DNA of 64,000 nucleotides from Flavobacteriaceae bacterium (GTDB taxonomy: Bacteria > Bacteroidota > Bacteroidia > Flavobacteriales > Flavobacteriaceae): positions 1 to 64,000 of the forward strand of contig CANLLR010000008.1 in assembly GCA_947491985.1 (NCBI GenBank), written 5' to 3'. Of the stretch, positions 34,581 through 43,210 are shown in pieces. The notes beneath the pieces are model-generated. The model ran no database searches. It worked only from the letters and a program-made list of their open reading frames with translations, and was not told where the DNA came from. How positions within the stretch are numbered: the first letter of the stretch is position 1; the number at the start of each line of letters is the position of its first letter. Both the position numbers and the translations under genes were made by a program.

Positions 34581-35669
34581 TTAAAGTCGGACACCTACTC
34601 CAAATTCTAAGGCTTCTGCCAAAAACAAATGGGTTTTTATAGTAAATCCTGCAAATATTTTTTTGGTCACGTAGTACTTCATTCCGACTCTATTGTATAC
34701 CGAAATATCGTTTTTATAAGGTTCATAGATGTAATATCCCATTTGAGCTTCAAGAGAAATTCGGTTTACAAACAACTCGTGGCCTACAAAAAGTCCGACT
34801 CTCTTGTAATCAGTATTCGGATTGATATTTTCTTCAGGGTAGGCATTGGCTCTGTAACGTATAAAATCCTTAAAAAACTCCGTTAAAAACAGTTCAGTTC
34901 CGAATTGAATTGCACTTTTTCGTCCCAATCGCTTGTCGGCATAAAAACTGATATGATAGAATGGATGTTGTCCGCTACCTATAACTGGACTTTCATTTAT
35001 ACCCGAACGGAAAGCGATGTTATAACGAATAGGTTCACGATAGCTCTTTTTGTTTTGAATAGTATCCTTAACATTTTTCACATCACCATCAAAATCATAG
35101 TTGATTCCGAGATTAAGCAAATAGGTATTAATTCCACTATTAGGCGATTTAGTACGTCCGTTAGAATAATGAGTGAAAAGCACTCCAGCTTGTATACCAA
35201 ATTTATCGATGATGTTTTCCTTTTTGAATGATAATCCAATGTTGGTATTATCAACAATTGACGACCCAAAAGCTTTGTTTTTACTGTTATCAGCTTTGTC
35301 ATACGGATGGGTTACATAAGCAAAACCTTGCGCCAATTTTAATTGCAAATGACGATTGAAAAAGTAAAAATTGTAATGCATTCCTACCGCATAACTATCG
35401 CCAAGAATAGCATTATTAAAATTCTGATACAGGAAATAACCTCCATAATCAGGAAAATTGTAGGCCGTATGCCATTCTTTTTTTCCGTGTGTTTGTCTTG
35501 AAAAACTTAACATTAATGCATCGGGATGTCCAGTCAAGTGATTCAAATCGGGTGTGTGAGGCAACACATTTCCCTTTAAATAATTGATTTCAAAAGCATT
35601 GGTGTCTTTATTTTCTTGGGCGAATGAAACCAAAGAAACCATGCAAAGTAAAAAGTAAAATTTCTGCAT
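34581..35669 (-). CDS. Acyloxyacyl hydrolase (PagL-like lipid A deacylase family)
   Basis: A 362-residue outer-membrane beta-barrel protein with signal peptide MQKFYFLLCMVSLVSFAQ. The pattern NVLPHTPDLNHLTGHPDAL near the N-terminus and LFTHYSNGRTKSPNSGINTYLLNLGI (about 165-190) match the Bacteroidota acyloxyacyl hydrolase family. The latter contains the conserved His and Ser of PagL-like lipid A deacylases (HxSNG). The barrel ends LEFGVGVRL. It may remodel lipid A acyl chains. Confidence 0.82.
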   Translation of the reverse strand: MQKFYFLLCMVSLVSFAQENKDTNAFEINYLKGNVLPHTPDLNHLTGHPDALMLSFSRQTHGKKEWHTAYNFPDYGGYFLYQNFNNAILGDSYAVGMHYNFYFFNRHLQLKLAQGFAYVTHPYDKADNSKNKAFGSSIVDNTNIGLSFKKENIIDKFGIQAGVLFTHYSNGRTKSPNSGINTYLLNLGINYDFDGDVKNVKDTIQNKKSYREPIRYNIAFRSGINESPVIGSGQHPFYHISFYADKRLGRKSAIQFGTELFLTEFFKDFIRYRANAYPEENINPNTDYKRVGLFVGHELFVNRISLEAQMGYYIYEPYKNDISVYNRVGMKYYVTKKIFAGFTIKTHLFLAEALEFGVGVRL

Positions 35670-35687
35670 TAATATGTTTTAAGTCCA

Positions 35688-35695
35688 CAAATATA
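35688..35695 (-). promoter_or_regulatory. Candidate -7 box of the acyloxyacyl hydrolase-GIN operon
   Basis: The minus strand reads TATATTTG, an exact TAnnTTTG match, 19 bases upstream of the ATG at 35669. Confidence 0.45.
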
Positions 35696-35729
35696 GCAGA
35701 ATATATTTAGGATGAAAATTTTAAGGTTT

Positions 35730-35880
35730 TGAAGCGAAAGGTTCGGGCTTTTTTGGTTTCGTCTTTCCCGCTTTTCGCTACAATCTTTTCCCGTCAGTTC
35801 GAGTTCGCATGCAAAGCGAGTATCGAGAACCGTCAAAAGGATTTTCTCTTCAATTCGTCCCTAAGCCTCAGGACAGATTG
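35730..35880 (-). repeat. Interspersed repeat copy 5 (inverse, partial)
   Basis: Read on the minus strand: AAAATCCTTTTGACGG, then an inner module TCTCGATACTCGC ... GCGAACTCGAACTGACGG, then AAAAGATTGTAGCGAAAAGC. The inner module is also present in copy 3 (40719-40826). The left TAGCCCTGAT end is missing. It fills most of the gap between metF and the acyloxyacyl hydrolase gene. Confidence 0.65.
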
Positions 35881-35904
35881 AACTTGTCTTTTGTAAAATC
35901 ACCA

Positions 35905-36861
35905 TTAAAAAACAGCCGTTGCAATCACTTTGATGTTTTCGGCTCTTCCCATCGAATAATAATGTATCACCGGGATTCCGGCAGCTACCAATTCTTTACT
36001 TTGCTGTATGCACCAATCGATTCCGATTTGTTTTACAACATCGTTGTCTTTGGCTTTCACGACTTCCATAATTAAATCGTCGGGCAATTCGATTGAAAAG
36101 CGATGCGGAATCAAGTTCAGTTGCTTCTTGCTCGCAATAGGTTTTAAACCCGGAATAATCGGAATGGTAATTCCCGCTGCACGGCATTTAGCTACGAAAT
36201 CAAAGAACTTTTTATTATCAAAAAACATTTGCGTAATAATATAATCGGCGCCGTTTTTGATTTTTTGTTTTAAAAAATGAATGTCGCTGTCCAAACTCGG
36301 CGCTTCCATGTGTTTTTCAGGATAACCTGCTACACCAATGCAAAAATTGGTACACGCTGAATTTTGCAAATCTTCGTCGAGATAAATTCCATTATTCAAA
36401 TTGTTAATCTGCAACACCAAATCAGTTGCAAACTCGTTACCGTCTTTTTCGGGTTTAAAATAGGTTTCATTTTTTAACGCGTCGCCACGCAAAGCCACTA
36501 CATTATCGATGCCAAGAAAATCCAAATCGATTAATAGGTTTTCGGTATCTTCTTTGGTAAAGCCACCACACAAAATATGTGGAATCGCATCAACGTCGTA
36601 TTTATTCTGAATTCCAGCACAAATTCCGACTGTTCCTGGACGTTTTTTTACTACCTTTTTTTGTAACAAACCACTTGGCAATTCTTTAAATTCATATTCT
36701 TCGCGATGGTACGTCACATCAATAAATGGCGGATTGAATTCCATCAACGGATCGATACTATCAAAAATAGATTGAATGTTCTGTCCTTTTAAAGGCGGTA
36801 ATATTTCGAAAGAAAACAAAGGTTGTCCGTTGGCGTTTTCGATGTGTTGGGTTACTTTCAT
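35905..36861 (-). CDS. metF: Methylenetetrahydrofolate reductase
   Basis: A 318-residue FAD-dependent TIM-barrel enzyme making 5-methyl-THF, the methyl donor for MetH. Motifs: FSFEILPPLKG (catalytic Glu), IDVTYHREEY, the ILCGGFTKEDTENLLIDL region, NVVALRGDALKNE and CIGVAGYPEKHMEAPSLDSD, then ADYIITQMFFDNKKFFDFV. It is the third gene of the S-box-controlled metH1-metH2-metF operon. Confidence 0.95.
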   Translation of the reverse strand: MKVTQHIENANGQPLFSFEILPPLKGQNIQSIFDSIDPLMEFNPPFIDVTYHREEYEFKELPSGLLQKKVVKKRPGTVGICAGIQNKYDVDAIPHILCGGFTKEDTENLLIDLDFLGIDNVVALRGDALKNETYFKPEKDGNEFATDLVLQINNLNNGIYLDEDLQNSACTNFCIGVAGYPEKHMEAPSLDSDIHFLKQKIKNGADYIITQMFFDNKKFFDFVAKCRAAGITIPIIPGLKPIASKKQLNLIPHRFSIELPDDLIMEVVKAKDNDVVKQIGIDWCIQQSKELVAAGIPVIHYYSMGRAENIKVIATAVF

Positions 36862-36865
36862 AATT

Positions 36866-36930
36866 TTTAATTGTCCGTTGTCTGTTGTCTGTTTTCAATA
36901 CTAACTGAAAACTGAGAACTGACAACTGTT
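36866..36930. repeat. GTTGTCTGTTGTCTG/AACTGACAACTG repeat between metH2 and metF
   Basis: TTGTCCGTTGTCTGTTGTCT is followed by ACTGAAAACTGAGAACTGAC, two degenerate 7-base tandem clusters filling the gap between metH2 and metF. Confidence 0.6.
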
Positions 36931-36931
36931 T

Positions 36932-39604
36932 TTAATCTGCTATATTCGGCGAAAGCCATTTTGTTGCTTTTTCTGTTGAAATTCCTCTTCTCTTAGCGTA
37001 GTCAATTACTTGATCTTCTTTTATTTTTCCGAGTCCAAAGTACTTACTTTCTGGATTTGCAAAATAATATCCAGAGACCGATGAAGCGGGCCACATGGCC
37101 ATACTTTCGGTAAGGGTCACGCCTATTTCTTGCTCGACATTCAGTAACTTCCAAATAGTTGGTTTTTCTAAGTGGTCGGGACATGCCGGATAACCTGGCG
37201 CGGGACGGATTCCTTTGTATTCTTCATCGATTAAATCTTGATTGGACAAACTTTCGTCGGAAGCATAACCCCAAATTTCTTTACGGACTTGCAAGTGTAA
37301 ATATTCGGCGAAAGCTTCAGCCAAACGATCACCCAATGCTTTGACCAAAATCGAATTGTAATCATCGAGTTGCTTTTCAAATTCGGCTGCTTTTTCGTCT
37401 ACTCCAAAACCTGTAGTCACACAAAAACAACCAATGTAATCTTGCTTTTCGGTATCTTTTGGCGCTATAAAATCGGCTAAAGCAATATTAGGCGCACCAG
37501 CAGTTTTTTGAGATTGTTGTCGTAAAGTTAGAAGCTGGACGTTGGAAGCTGAAAGTTGCACTTCAATATCGTCATCATTTACAGTGTTCGCTGGGAAAAT
37601 TCCGAGGATGCCTTTGGCGGTCAACCAGTTGTAGTCGACAATTTGCTGCAACATTTGCCGTGCGTCGTTGAATAAATGCGTGGCTTGTTCGCCAACCACT
37701 TCATCGGTTAAAATTGCGGGATATTTTCCATACAATTCCCACGAACTAAAAAACGGTGTCCAATCGATAAAATCAACCAAGTCAGAAAGGGCTACATCTA
37801 TAGTTTTGACACCTATGAAATTGGGTTGTAATGGCGAGAAGTTGTCCCAATCCAATTGCAATTTATTTTTACGAGCGTCTTCAATAGAGAGGTGATTTTT
37901 ATCGCGACTTCGGTTCAAATAGCCTTCACGAAGTTTATCATATTCTTCACGAATGGCTTTCACGTAACCTTCTTTGGTTTCGGCTTGCAACAAATTACTG
38001 GCAACCGTTACCGCTCTTGATGCGTCGTTTACGTGAACGACGGTTTGCTTGTATTCGGGTGCGATTTTCACGGCAGTGTGTGCTCGAGAGGTGGTAGCTC
38101 CGCCAATCATAATCGGAATTTTGATATTTAATTTATCCAATTCTTTGGCCAAATACACCATTTCGTCGAGCGAAGGTGTAATCAATCCGCTCAATCCAAT
38201 AATATCTACGTTGTGTTCGACGGCAGCTTGAATTATTTTTTCGGGCGGCACCATAACGCCCAAATCGATGATTTCGAAATTATTACATCCTAAAACTACA
38301 GCAACAATATTTTTTCCAATATCGTGCACATCTCCTTTTACTGTAGCCATCAACACCTTTCCTGCCGAAGATGATTTTCCGTCTTTTTGAGCTTCGATAA
38401 ATGGCAAAAGATACGCAACAGCTTTCTTCATAACACGAGCCGATTTGACTACTTGTGGTAAAAACATTTTACCGCTTCCGAACAAATCGCCAACAACATT
38501 CATTCCGGCCATTAAATTGACTTCGATCACTTCGATGGCTTTATCAGAATTGGCTCTTGCTTCTTCCACGTCAATTTCGATGAATTCGTCAATTCCTTTT
38601 ACAAGTGAATGCGTTAATCGTTCTTGCACTGGATAATTGCGCCATTCTTGAATTGCTTTTTCATTGGCTTTGAAATCACCTTTAAAAGTTTCGGCTAAAT
38701 CGAGTAATCGCTCTGTGGCGTCGTCTCTTCGGTTGAGCAGAACGTCTTCGACATGTTCGAGTAATATTTTGTCAATTTCATCGTAAATTTCGAGCATTTC
38801 GGGATTTACGATTCCCATTGTCATTCCGTTTTGAATAGCGTGATACAAAAAAGCCGAATGCATTGCTTCTCGAACTCTATCATTGCCTCGAAATGAAAAG
38901 GAAACGTTGCTCACACCACCAGAAATTCCGGCATACGGTAAATTTTCACGAATCCATTTCGTAGCTCTGAAAAAATCAAGGGCATTTAATTTGTGTTCGT
39001 TCATTCCGGTTGCTACCGGAAATATATTGGGATCGAAGATGATGTCTTGCGCAGGAAAATGAACTTCGTTGACTAAAATATCATAACTTCTTTTGCAAAT
39101 TTCGATGCGTCGTTCGAAGGTATCGGCTTGACCGTTTTCATCGAAAGCCATCACAATTACTGAAGCTCCGTAGCGTTTAATTAACTTGGCGTGATGAATA
39201 AACGTGGCTTCCCCTTCTTTGAGCGAAATCGAGTTTACGACACCTTTTCCTTGAATGACTTTGAGTCCGGCTTCAATAATTTCCCATTTGGAACTGTCAA
39301 TCATTACCGGAACACGAGCAATATCAGGCTCGGCTGCCATCAGATTTAAGAATTTGGTCATGGCAAAAACGCCATCGAGCATGCCTTCATCCATATTAAC
39401 ATCGATGACTTGGGCACCGCCTTCGACTTGGTCGCGAGCTACTGAAAGTGCTTCATCGTACTTTTCCTCTTTGATTAATCGAAGGAATTTTCGAGAGCCT
39501 GTTACATTGGTTCGTTCGCCAACGTTAACAAAGATGGATTCTTCATTTACAAAAAGCGGCTCTAAACCAGAAAGCTGTAAATTTATTTTGTTTGTTCTTG
39601 ACAT
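36932..39604 (-). CDS. metH: Methionine synthase, folate/B12-binding and activation part
   Basis: An about 890-residue C-terminal portion of cobalamin-dependent methionine synthase. It lacks the homocysteine-binding domain, which is encoded by the preceding gene. Order: pterin-binding domain ([20 protein letters not shown], about 20), B12 cap and binding domain ([23 protein letters not shown], with the axial His about 426, then [14 protein letters not shown]), activation domain ([22 protein letters not shown]). I use ATG 39604; the upstream ATG 39628 overlaps a palindrome. Within the activation domain [13 protein letters not shown] is encoded by a dispersed repeat (37524-37561). Confidence 0.93.
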   Translation of the reverse strand: MSRTNKINLQLSGLEPLFVNEESIFVNVGERTNVTGSRKFLRLIKEEKYDEALSVARDQVEGGAQVIDVNMDEGMLDGVFAMTKFLNLMAAEPDIARVPVMIDSSKWEIIEAGLKVIQGKGVVNSISLKEGEATFIHHAKLIKRYGASVIVMAFDENGQADTFERRIEICKRSYDILVNEVHFPAQDIIFDPNIFPVATGMNEHKLNALDFFRATKWIRENLPYAGISGGVSNVSFSFRGNDRVREAMHSAFLYHAIQNGMTMGIVNPEMLEIYDEIDKILLEHVEDVLLNRRDDATERLLDLAETFKGDFKANEKAIQEWRNYPVQERLTHSLVKGIDEFIEIDVEEARANSDKAIEVIEVNLMAGMNVVGDLFGSGKMFLPQVVKSARVMKKAVAYLLPFIEAQKDGKSSSAGKVLMATVKGDVHDIGKNIVAVVLGCNNFEIIDLGVMVPPEKIIQAAVEHNVDIIGLSGLITPSLDEMVYLAKELDKLNIKIPIMIGGATTSRAHTAVKIAPEYKQTVVHVNDASRAVTVASNLLQAETKEGYVKAIREEYDKLREGYLNRSRDKNHLSIEDARKNKLQLDWDNFSPLQPNFIGVKTIDVALSDLVDFIDWTPFFSSWELYGKYPAILTDEVVGEQATHLFNDARQMLQQIVDYNWLTAKGILGIFPANTVNDDDIEVQLSASNVQLLTLRQQSQKTAGAPNIALADFIAPKDTEKQDYIGCFCVTTGFGVDEKAAEFEKQLDDYNSILVKALGDRLAEAFAEYLHLQVRKEIWGYASDESLSNQDLIDEEYKGIRPAPGYPACPDHLEKPTIWKLLNVEQEIGVTLTESMAMWPASSVSGYYFANPESKYFGLGKIKEDQVIDYAKRRGISTEKATKWLSPNIAD
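37524..37561. repeat. Intragenic repeat in metH2
   Basis: AGAAGCTGGACGTTGGAAGC followed by TGAAAGTTGCAC is a degenerate 7-base tandem. It is read on the coding strand as [11 protein letters not shown], inside the activation domain. Confidence 0.65.
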
Positions 39605-39625
39605 TTTATTTTTTTTCAACTTATA

Positions 39626-39660
39626 CAACCCTTTTAGGGTTTAGAACCTTAAAAGGGTTG
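39626..39660. repeat. Palindrome between metH1 and metH2
   Basis: CAACCCTTTTA/TAAAAGGGTTG (39626-39636 and 39650-39660), with a further inner GGTT/AACC pairing, makes a strong hairpin in the short gap between the two halves of metH. Confidence 0.8.
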
Positions 39661-39672
39661 ATTTTCTACTAT

Positions 39673-40644
39673 TTATCTCGGTTTGAATTGAGATGCCACT
39701 TCAGCAATGGCTTGGATATGTTCGGGTGTTGTTCCGCAACAACCACCGATGATGTTGATTAAATCATCTTGTAAATATTCCTTTATTAACGCTTGCATCT
39801 CGGCTGGCGTTTGATCGTACTGACCAAATGCGTTGGGTAATCCAGCATTGGGATGTGCCGAAATATTGAGTTGGGTGTTGTGCGCCAATCGTTTTAAATA
39901 CGGCTTTAGTTGGTCGGCTCCCAAAGCGCAGTTGAAGCCAATGCTCAACAAATCGATGTGTTGAATGGATATTAAAAAAGCTTCTACGGTTTGCCCAGAA
40001 AGGGTGCGACCTGATGCGTCGGTAATCGTACCAGAAACCATAATCGGAATATCGAATTGGCGTTCTTCTTTAACTTCTTCTATAGCGAAAAGTGCCGCTT
40101 TGGCGTTGAGTGTATCAAAAATAGTTTCTACCAATAAAACATCGCAACCACCGTCAATCAATGCTTCTACTTGTTGTTTGTATGCAATGCGCAAATCATC
40201 AAAGGTTACGGCACGATAACCTGGATCGTTGACATCGGGACTCATACTTGCTGTTCGGTTGGTAGGTCCGATGGAACCAGCCACAAAACGAGGTCGGTCG
40301 GTAAACTCGTCGGCCACTTCGCGGGCAATTTTTGCCGATTCGTAGTTGAGTTCGTAAACCAAATCTTCAAGATGGTAATCGGCCATTCCGATGGTGGTTC
40401 CAGAAAAGGTATTGGTTTCTACTATGTCGGCTCCTGCTAGAAAATACAAGCGGTGGACTTGCTTCACGGCTTCGGGTTGGGTGATGGATAGCAAATCGTT
40501 GTTGCCTTTTAGCGGATGCGGAAAGTCTTTGAAACGCTTGCCACGGAAATCGTCTTCCGAGAAATTGTTGCGTTGCAGCATGGTTCCCATGGCGCCGTCG
40601 AGCACAAGAATTCTTTCTTGGATGGCTTGTTGTATTTTTGACAT
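39673..40644 (-). CDS. metH: Methionine synthase, homocysteine-binding part
   Basis: A 323-residue homocysteine S-methyltransferase domain corresponding to the N-terminus of full-length MetH. Start at ATG 40644 ([20 protein letters not shown]); the upstream ATG 40680 would translate an ACACAGAG repeat. Zinc-binding cysteines are in [13 protein letters not shown] (about 238) and [13 protein letters not shown] (about 300). Split metH genes are usual in Flavobacteriia, so this is not a frameshift. It is the first gene after the S-box riboswitch. Confidence 0.94.
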   Translation of the reverse strand: MSKIQQAIQERILVLDGAMGTMLQRNNFSEDDFRGKRFKDFPHPLKGNNDLLSITQPEAVKQVHRLYFLAGADIVETNTFSGTTIGMADYHLEDLVYELNYESAKIAREVADEFTDRPRFVAGSIGPTNRTASMSPDVNDPGYRAVTFDDLRIAYKQQVEALIDGGCDVLLVETIFDTLNAKAALFAIEEVKEERQFDIPIMVSGTITDASGRTLSGQTVEAFLISIQHIDLLSIGFNCALGADQLKPYLKRLAHNTQLNISAHPNAGLPNAFGQYDQTPAEMQALIKEYLQDDLINIIGGCCGTTPEHIQAIAEVASQFKPR

Positions 40645-40649
40645 AATTG

Positions 40650-40700
40650 TTATTACACAGAGACTCACAGAGATTTTCACGGAGGCTCACAAAGTTTGTT
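40650..40700 (+). repeat. ACACAGAGACTCAC-type dispersed repeat
   Basis: TTACACAGAGACTCACAGAG and CACGGAGGCTCACAAAG match the element at 19372-19422. It lies immediately upstream of metH1. Confidence 0.65.
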
Positions 40701-40718
40701 TTAAAAATGAATAGTAAC

Positions 40719-40826
40719 TAGCCCTGATAGGAGTGGAAATCCTTTTTCTCGGTTTTCGATACTCGTTTTTTAAGCGAACTCGAACTGACGAGAAAAAGAT
40801 TGCAACGCATAGCAGGAATAGCTTCT
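40719..40826 (+). repeat. Interspersed repeat copy 3
   Basis: TAGCCCTGATAGGAGTGGAA followed by ATCCTTTTT, a central module with TTTTCGATACTCG and CGAACTCGAACTGACG, then AAAAAGATTGCAACGCATAG and CAGGAATAGCTTC. This is the most complete copy. It separates the S-box riboswitch from metH1. Confidence 0.75.
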
Positions 40827-40886
40827 GAAAATTCAGAAAGTTCTTAAAAAAAATATGTTATCGTGGAAAGTGAGAATATTCTCGTG

Positions 40887-40989
40887 GTTATCTTTGCTTA
40901 AATTGCTTTAAACTAGAATGTAGCACCTTCTACAGGGGTAGGGTTGCTAAGCTTTCGTCGGGTCTATTCCCTCGGGCTTTCGTGATAAC
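40887..40989 (-). promoter_or_regulatory. SAM-I (S-box) riboswitch upstream of metH
   Basis: Read on the minus strand, the segment begins GTTATCACGAAAGCCCGAGG and continues GAATAGACCCGACGAAAGCTT, then AGCAACCCTACC, closing with AGATAAC. This fits the S-box order: P1 GTTATC/GATAAC (40984-40989 with 40887-40892), the AGGGA kink-turn region, GACCC...GAnGAAAGC, and GCAACC, followed by the P4-like GTAGAAGGTGCTAC. A U8 run at 40845-40852 may belong to its expression platform. The expected effect is repression of metH1-metH2-metF when SAM is plentiful. Confidence 0.85.
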
Positions 40990-41012
40990 AATCAATAAAT
41001 TTATGAACACTG

Positions 41013-41043
41013 CAAAGTAATAACATAGAATTGTTTTTTGCAA
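41013..41043 (-). promoter_or_regulatory. Promoter of the S-box-metH operon
   Basis: The minus strand shows TTG (41043-41041), a 20-base spacer, and TTACTTTG (41020-41013), one mismatch from TAnnTTTG. Transcription would start a few bases before the aptamer. Confidence 0.45.
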
Positions 41044-41058
41044 CTGTTTTGGTAAAAA

Positions 41059-41088
41059 TAAAAAAACCCACTTTTGAGTGGGTTTTAC
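41059..41088 (-). terminator. Intrinsic terminator of T9SS anchor-J protein A
   Basis: An AACCCACT/AGTGGGTT stem with loop TTTG and a U-tract in the minus direction, 17 bases past the stop. Its stem is nearly identical to the terminator of the paralogue at 42104. Confidence 0.8.
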
Positions 41089-41104
41089 ATTTGTTTTGAA
41101 CAGT

Positions 41105-42004
41105 TTAGTGCTTGATGAATTTAGAAGTTCCTAGACCCAATTCAGATTGAATCTTAACAAAATAAACACCAGCGCTTAATTTGGATGCATTAATTTGTAT
41201 TGTATTGGTATTGTATTGCATTTGCTGTACCGTTCTTCCGTTGATATCGATAATTTGAGCTGATTCGATAGTCGTTTGATTTATGGAAGTTATGTTTAAA
41301 ACATCGCTTACAGGATTTGGATGCATTGTGAAGTTGTTTGCAAAGAAATCAGGTGTACTTAATGTACGGTCGACCGAAAATTGATCGATGGCCACTTGAT
41401 CAGAATTGGTTCCTAGCGGACCTCCATTGGGCACAAAATAGCGAAATGCTATTTTACATGAGGTTGCTACTGGCAATCCGGTTACAGTATAACTATATAA
41501 TGTCCATGCATTTGGATATACGCTAGTAGATAAAGTGGGATTGATATCAAGAGCTAATATTGTGAAATCTCCAACACTTGTTGGTCCCACTGGATTTGCA
41601 GCAGTACTACCATTAGGACTAATTCGCAACTGTAAATTATCGGCATAAACATTCGTACCACCACTAAGACCTTTTGACGAGTAAAAACTGATTACGTCAC
41701 CATCAATAAGACTAACAATTGGAGTTATCAACCAATTACTAATAGTATTATTTCCCGTTGTGCTGTTAAAATTAGCGAAAGCATAAGAAGTTGCTGCTGT
41801 ACCGTTGTAAGCTCCGGTTCCGCCTCCAAAATAGGTGATTTGATTAGTGGATGCCTGCCCCCATTGATTTGCACCAGCTGGAACACTTGTATTAACTTTT
41901 ATCCAAGTTGCTGGAAAAACATCAAAATTTTCAGTTATTAAATTTTGCGCTTTACAAACACCAATTACAACTAATAATAAAACAGAAAGTAAATTTTTTT
42001 TCAT
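41105..42004 (-). CDS. T9SS-secreted choice-of-anchor J domain protein A
   Basis: A 299-residue secreted protein with signal peptide (about 1-19, ending VCKAQ). A choice-of-anchor J/MAM-like beta-sandwich follows (about 22-215; LITENFDVFPATWIKVNTS, FNSTTGNNTISNWLITPIVS and KIAFRYFVPNGGPLGTNSDQ). The type IX sorting domain is about 220-299 (FTMHPNPVSDVLNITS, IIDINGRTVQQMQ, LSAGVYFVKIQSE). It is closely similar to protein B at 42154, indicating tandem duplication. A surface or extracellular binding role is likely. Confidence 0.9.
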   Translation of the reverse strand: MKKNLLSVLLLVVIGVCKAQNLITENFDVFPATWIKVNTSVPAGANQWGQASTNQITYFGGGTGAYNGTAATSYAFANFNSTTGNNTISNWLITPIVSLIDGDVISFYSSKGLSGGTNVYADNLQLRISPNGSTAANPVGPTSVGDFTILALDINPTLSTSVYPNAWTLYSYTVTGLPVATSCKIAFRYFVPNGGPLGTNSDQVAIDQFSVDRTLSTPDFFANNFTMHPNPVSDVLNITSINQTTIESAQIIDINGRTVQQMQYNTNTIQINASKLSAGVYFVKIQSELGLGTSKFIKH

Positions 42005-42026
42005 AATTCAAACAGTATTTTAGTCA

Positions 42027-42057
42027 CAAAAGTAGCAACCTTTTAGAGTAATGCAAA
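42027..42057 (-). promoter_or_regulatory. Promoter of T9SS anchor-J protein A
   Basis: The minus strand shows TTTG (42057-42054), an exact 19-base spacer, and TACTTTTG (42034-42027), the best full match to the Bacteroidota promoter consensus in the window. It lies 23 bases before the ATG. Confidence 0.65.
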
Positions 42058-42103
42058 TAAAACTGGCACAAACTTAATTTGATTTATTTTCTCTTTTTTT
42101 TTT

Positions 42104-42137
42104 CATAAAAAAACCCACTAAAAAAGTGGGTTTTAAA
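42104..42137 (-). terminator. Intrinsic terminator of T9SS anchor-J protein B
   Basis: An AACCCACT/AGTGGGTT stem with an A-rich loop and flanking A and T runs, 17 bases past the stop of protein B. Confidence 0.8.
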
Positions 42138-42153
42138 TTGTATTTCGAAGCTA

Positions 42154-43050
42154 TTAATTCTTAATGATTTTTGAAGTTCCAACACCTAAATCCGATTGTA
42201 CTTTTACAAAATATACCCCTGAATTTAAATTAGAAACATTAATTTGTACCGTATCATTACCTACAGTCGTTTGATTTACTGTTCTACCATTAATATCTAT
42301 AACTTGTACAGATTCGATAGACGCTCCATTTTTAGCAGTAATGTTTACAACATCTTTCACTGGATTTGGATGCATAGCAAAATTAGTGGTAAAGAAATCG
42401 GCTGTACTTAATGGACGATTAATTAAAAAGGTATCCACTCCGATATAATCAGAATTGGCTCCAGTTGGACCTCCGCTAGTTACAAAATAACGAAAAGCAA
42501 CTTTACTAGGTGTTGCCGATGGCAATCCAGTAACAGTGTAAGTATATTGAGTCCAAGTATTAGGATATCCAGTTGTTGTTAAATTTGGATTTACCTCAAC
42601 AGCAAGAGTTGTATACCCCCCGACTCCAGTATTTCCTACCGGATTAGCTGCAGCAGCAGCACCAATTCGCATTTGTAATCTGTCTGGAAAAGTGGTTGCT
42701 CCTGGAGTTGTAGTTCTAGTGTAAAAAGAAATTATATCTCCGTTTTGCAAACTTACTACAGGTGTAAAAATCCAATTGCTAATGGTATTGTTACCAGCAA
42801 CTGAATTAAAATTAACTCCCATGTAAGAATTAGGAGCTCCCGCAAAGGAATCAAAAGGACCTGAGACTAGCGGATCTGGATCAGTTGGATTTCCTTGAAA
42901 CCATAATGGGTTTGTTCCTGCTGGTGTGCTTAAATTTAACATTGTCCAAGTTGTTGGTGGAGCGACGTCAAAATTTTCAGACAGTATAACTTGTGCTTGC
43001 ACAAGACCTAATGTCAAAATCATAGATAAAGTAAGTAATGTTTTTTTCAT
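42154..43050 (-). CDS. T9SS-secreted choice-of-anchor J domain protein B
   Basis: A 298-residue paralogue of protein A with the same layout: signal peptide ending LVQAQ, anchor-J domain (VILSENFDVAPPTTWTMLNL, FNSVAGNNTISNWIFTPVVS, KVAFRYFVTSGGPTGANSDY) and a type IX sorting domain (FAMHPNPVKDVVNITAKNG, VIDINGRTVNQT, LNSGVYFVKVQSDLGVG). It has its own -7 box TACTTTTG (43086-43079) and terminator, so it is transcribed independently. The ligand is unknown. Confidence 0.9.
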   Translation of the reverse strand: MKKTLLTLSMILTLGLVQAQVILSENFDVAPPTTWTMLNLSTPAGTNPLWFQGNPTDPDPLVSGPFDSFAGAPNSYMGVNFNSVAGNNTISNWIFTPVVSLQNGDIISFYTRTTTPGATTFPDRLQMRIGAAAAANPVGNTGVGGYTTLAVEVNPNLTTTGYPNTWTQYTYTVTGLPSATPSKVAFRYFVTSGGPTGANSDYIGVDTFLINRPLSTADFFTTNFAMHPNPVKDVVNITAKNGASIESVQVIDINGRTVNQTTVGNDTVQINVSNLNSGVYFVKVQSDLGVGTSKIIKN

Positions 43051-43078
43051 ATTAAATAGAATATTTTAGTTATGGATA

Positions 43079-43086
43079 CAAAAGTA
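43079..43086 (-). promoter_or_regulatory. Candidate -7 box of T9SS anchor-J protein B
   Basis: The minus strand reads TACTTTTG, identical to the box of paralogue A. The upstream TTG is only 14 bases away, shorter than usual. Confidence 0.5.
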
Positions 43087-43134
43087 AAACCTTTTAGTGC
43101 CAAAAAAAAAATTTTTATAGTTAAAATGATTTAT

Positions 43135-43142
43135 TACATTTG
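43135..43142 (+). promoter_or_regulatory. Candidate -7 box of metK
   Basis: TACATTTG matches TAnnTTTG exactly and lies 16 bases before the SAM-II aptamer helix, placing the transcript start just ahead of the riboswitch. Confidence 0.55.
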
Positions 43143-43154
43143 CACACGAAAATA

Positions 43155-43210
43155 CAAGAGGAAAAATTTGAACTGATTGCAACCTCGTAAAAAAATGCTA
43201 AAGCAACTTT
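43155..43210 (+). promoter_or_regulatory. SAM-II-type riboswitch upstream of metK
   Basis: The segment reads AGAGGAAAAATTTGAACTGA, TTGCAACCTCGTAAAAAAAT, GCTAAAGC. It follows the SAM-II plan: helix P1 GAGG/CCTC (43158-43161 and 43183-43186), a conserved loop with GATTGCAA just before the 3' P1 strand, then an A-rich stretch and GCTAAA that forms the pseudoknot. It is compact and lies directly after the promoter box, 69 bases before metK. SAM binding should lower metK expression. Confidence 0.75.

Larger units (their letters stand above)
40645..41104. other. Regulatory and repeat-filled gap upstream of metH1
   Basis: These 460 bases hold, in the direction of metH transcription, the terminator of the neighbouring T9SS gene (41059-41088), the promoter, the S-box, interspersed repeat copy 3 and the ACACAGAG repeat. 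I see no protein gene. Confidence 0.75.

Noticed and set aside
39604..39673. Split metH as a frameshift or disrupted gene
   Set aside because: Both halves are complete at domain boundaries and split MetH is normal in this group.
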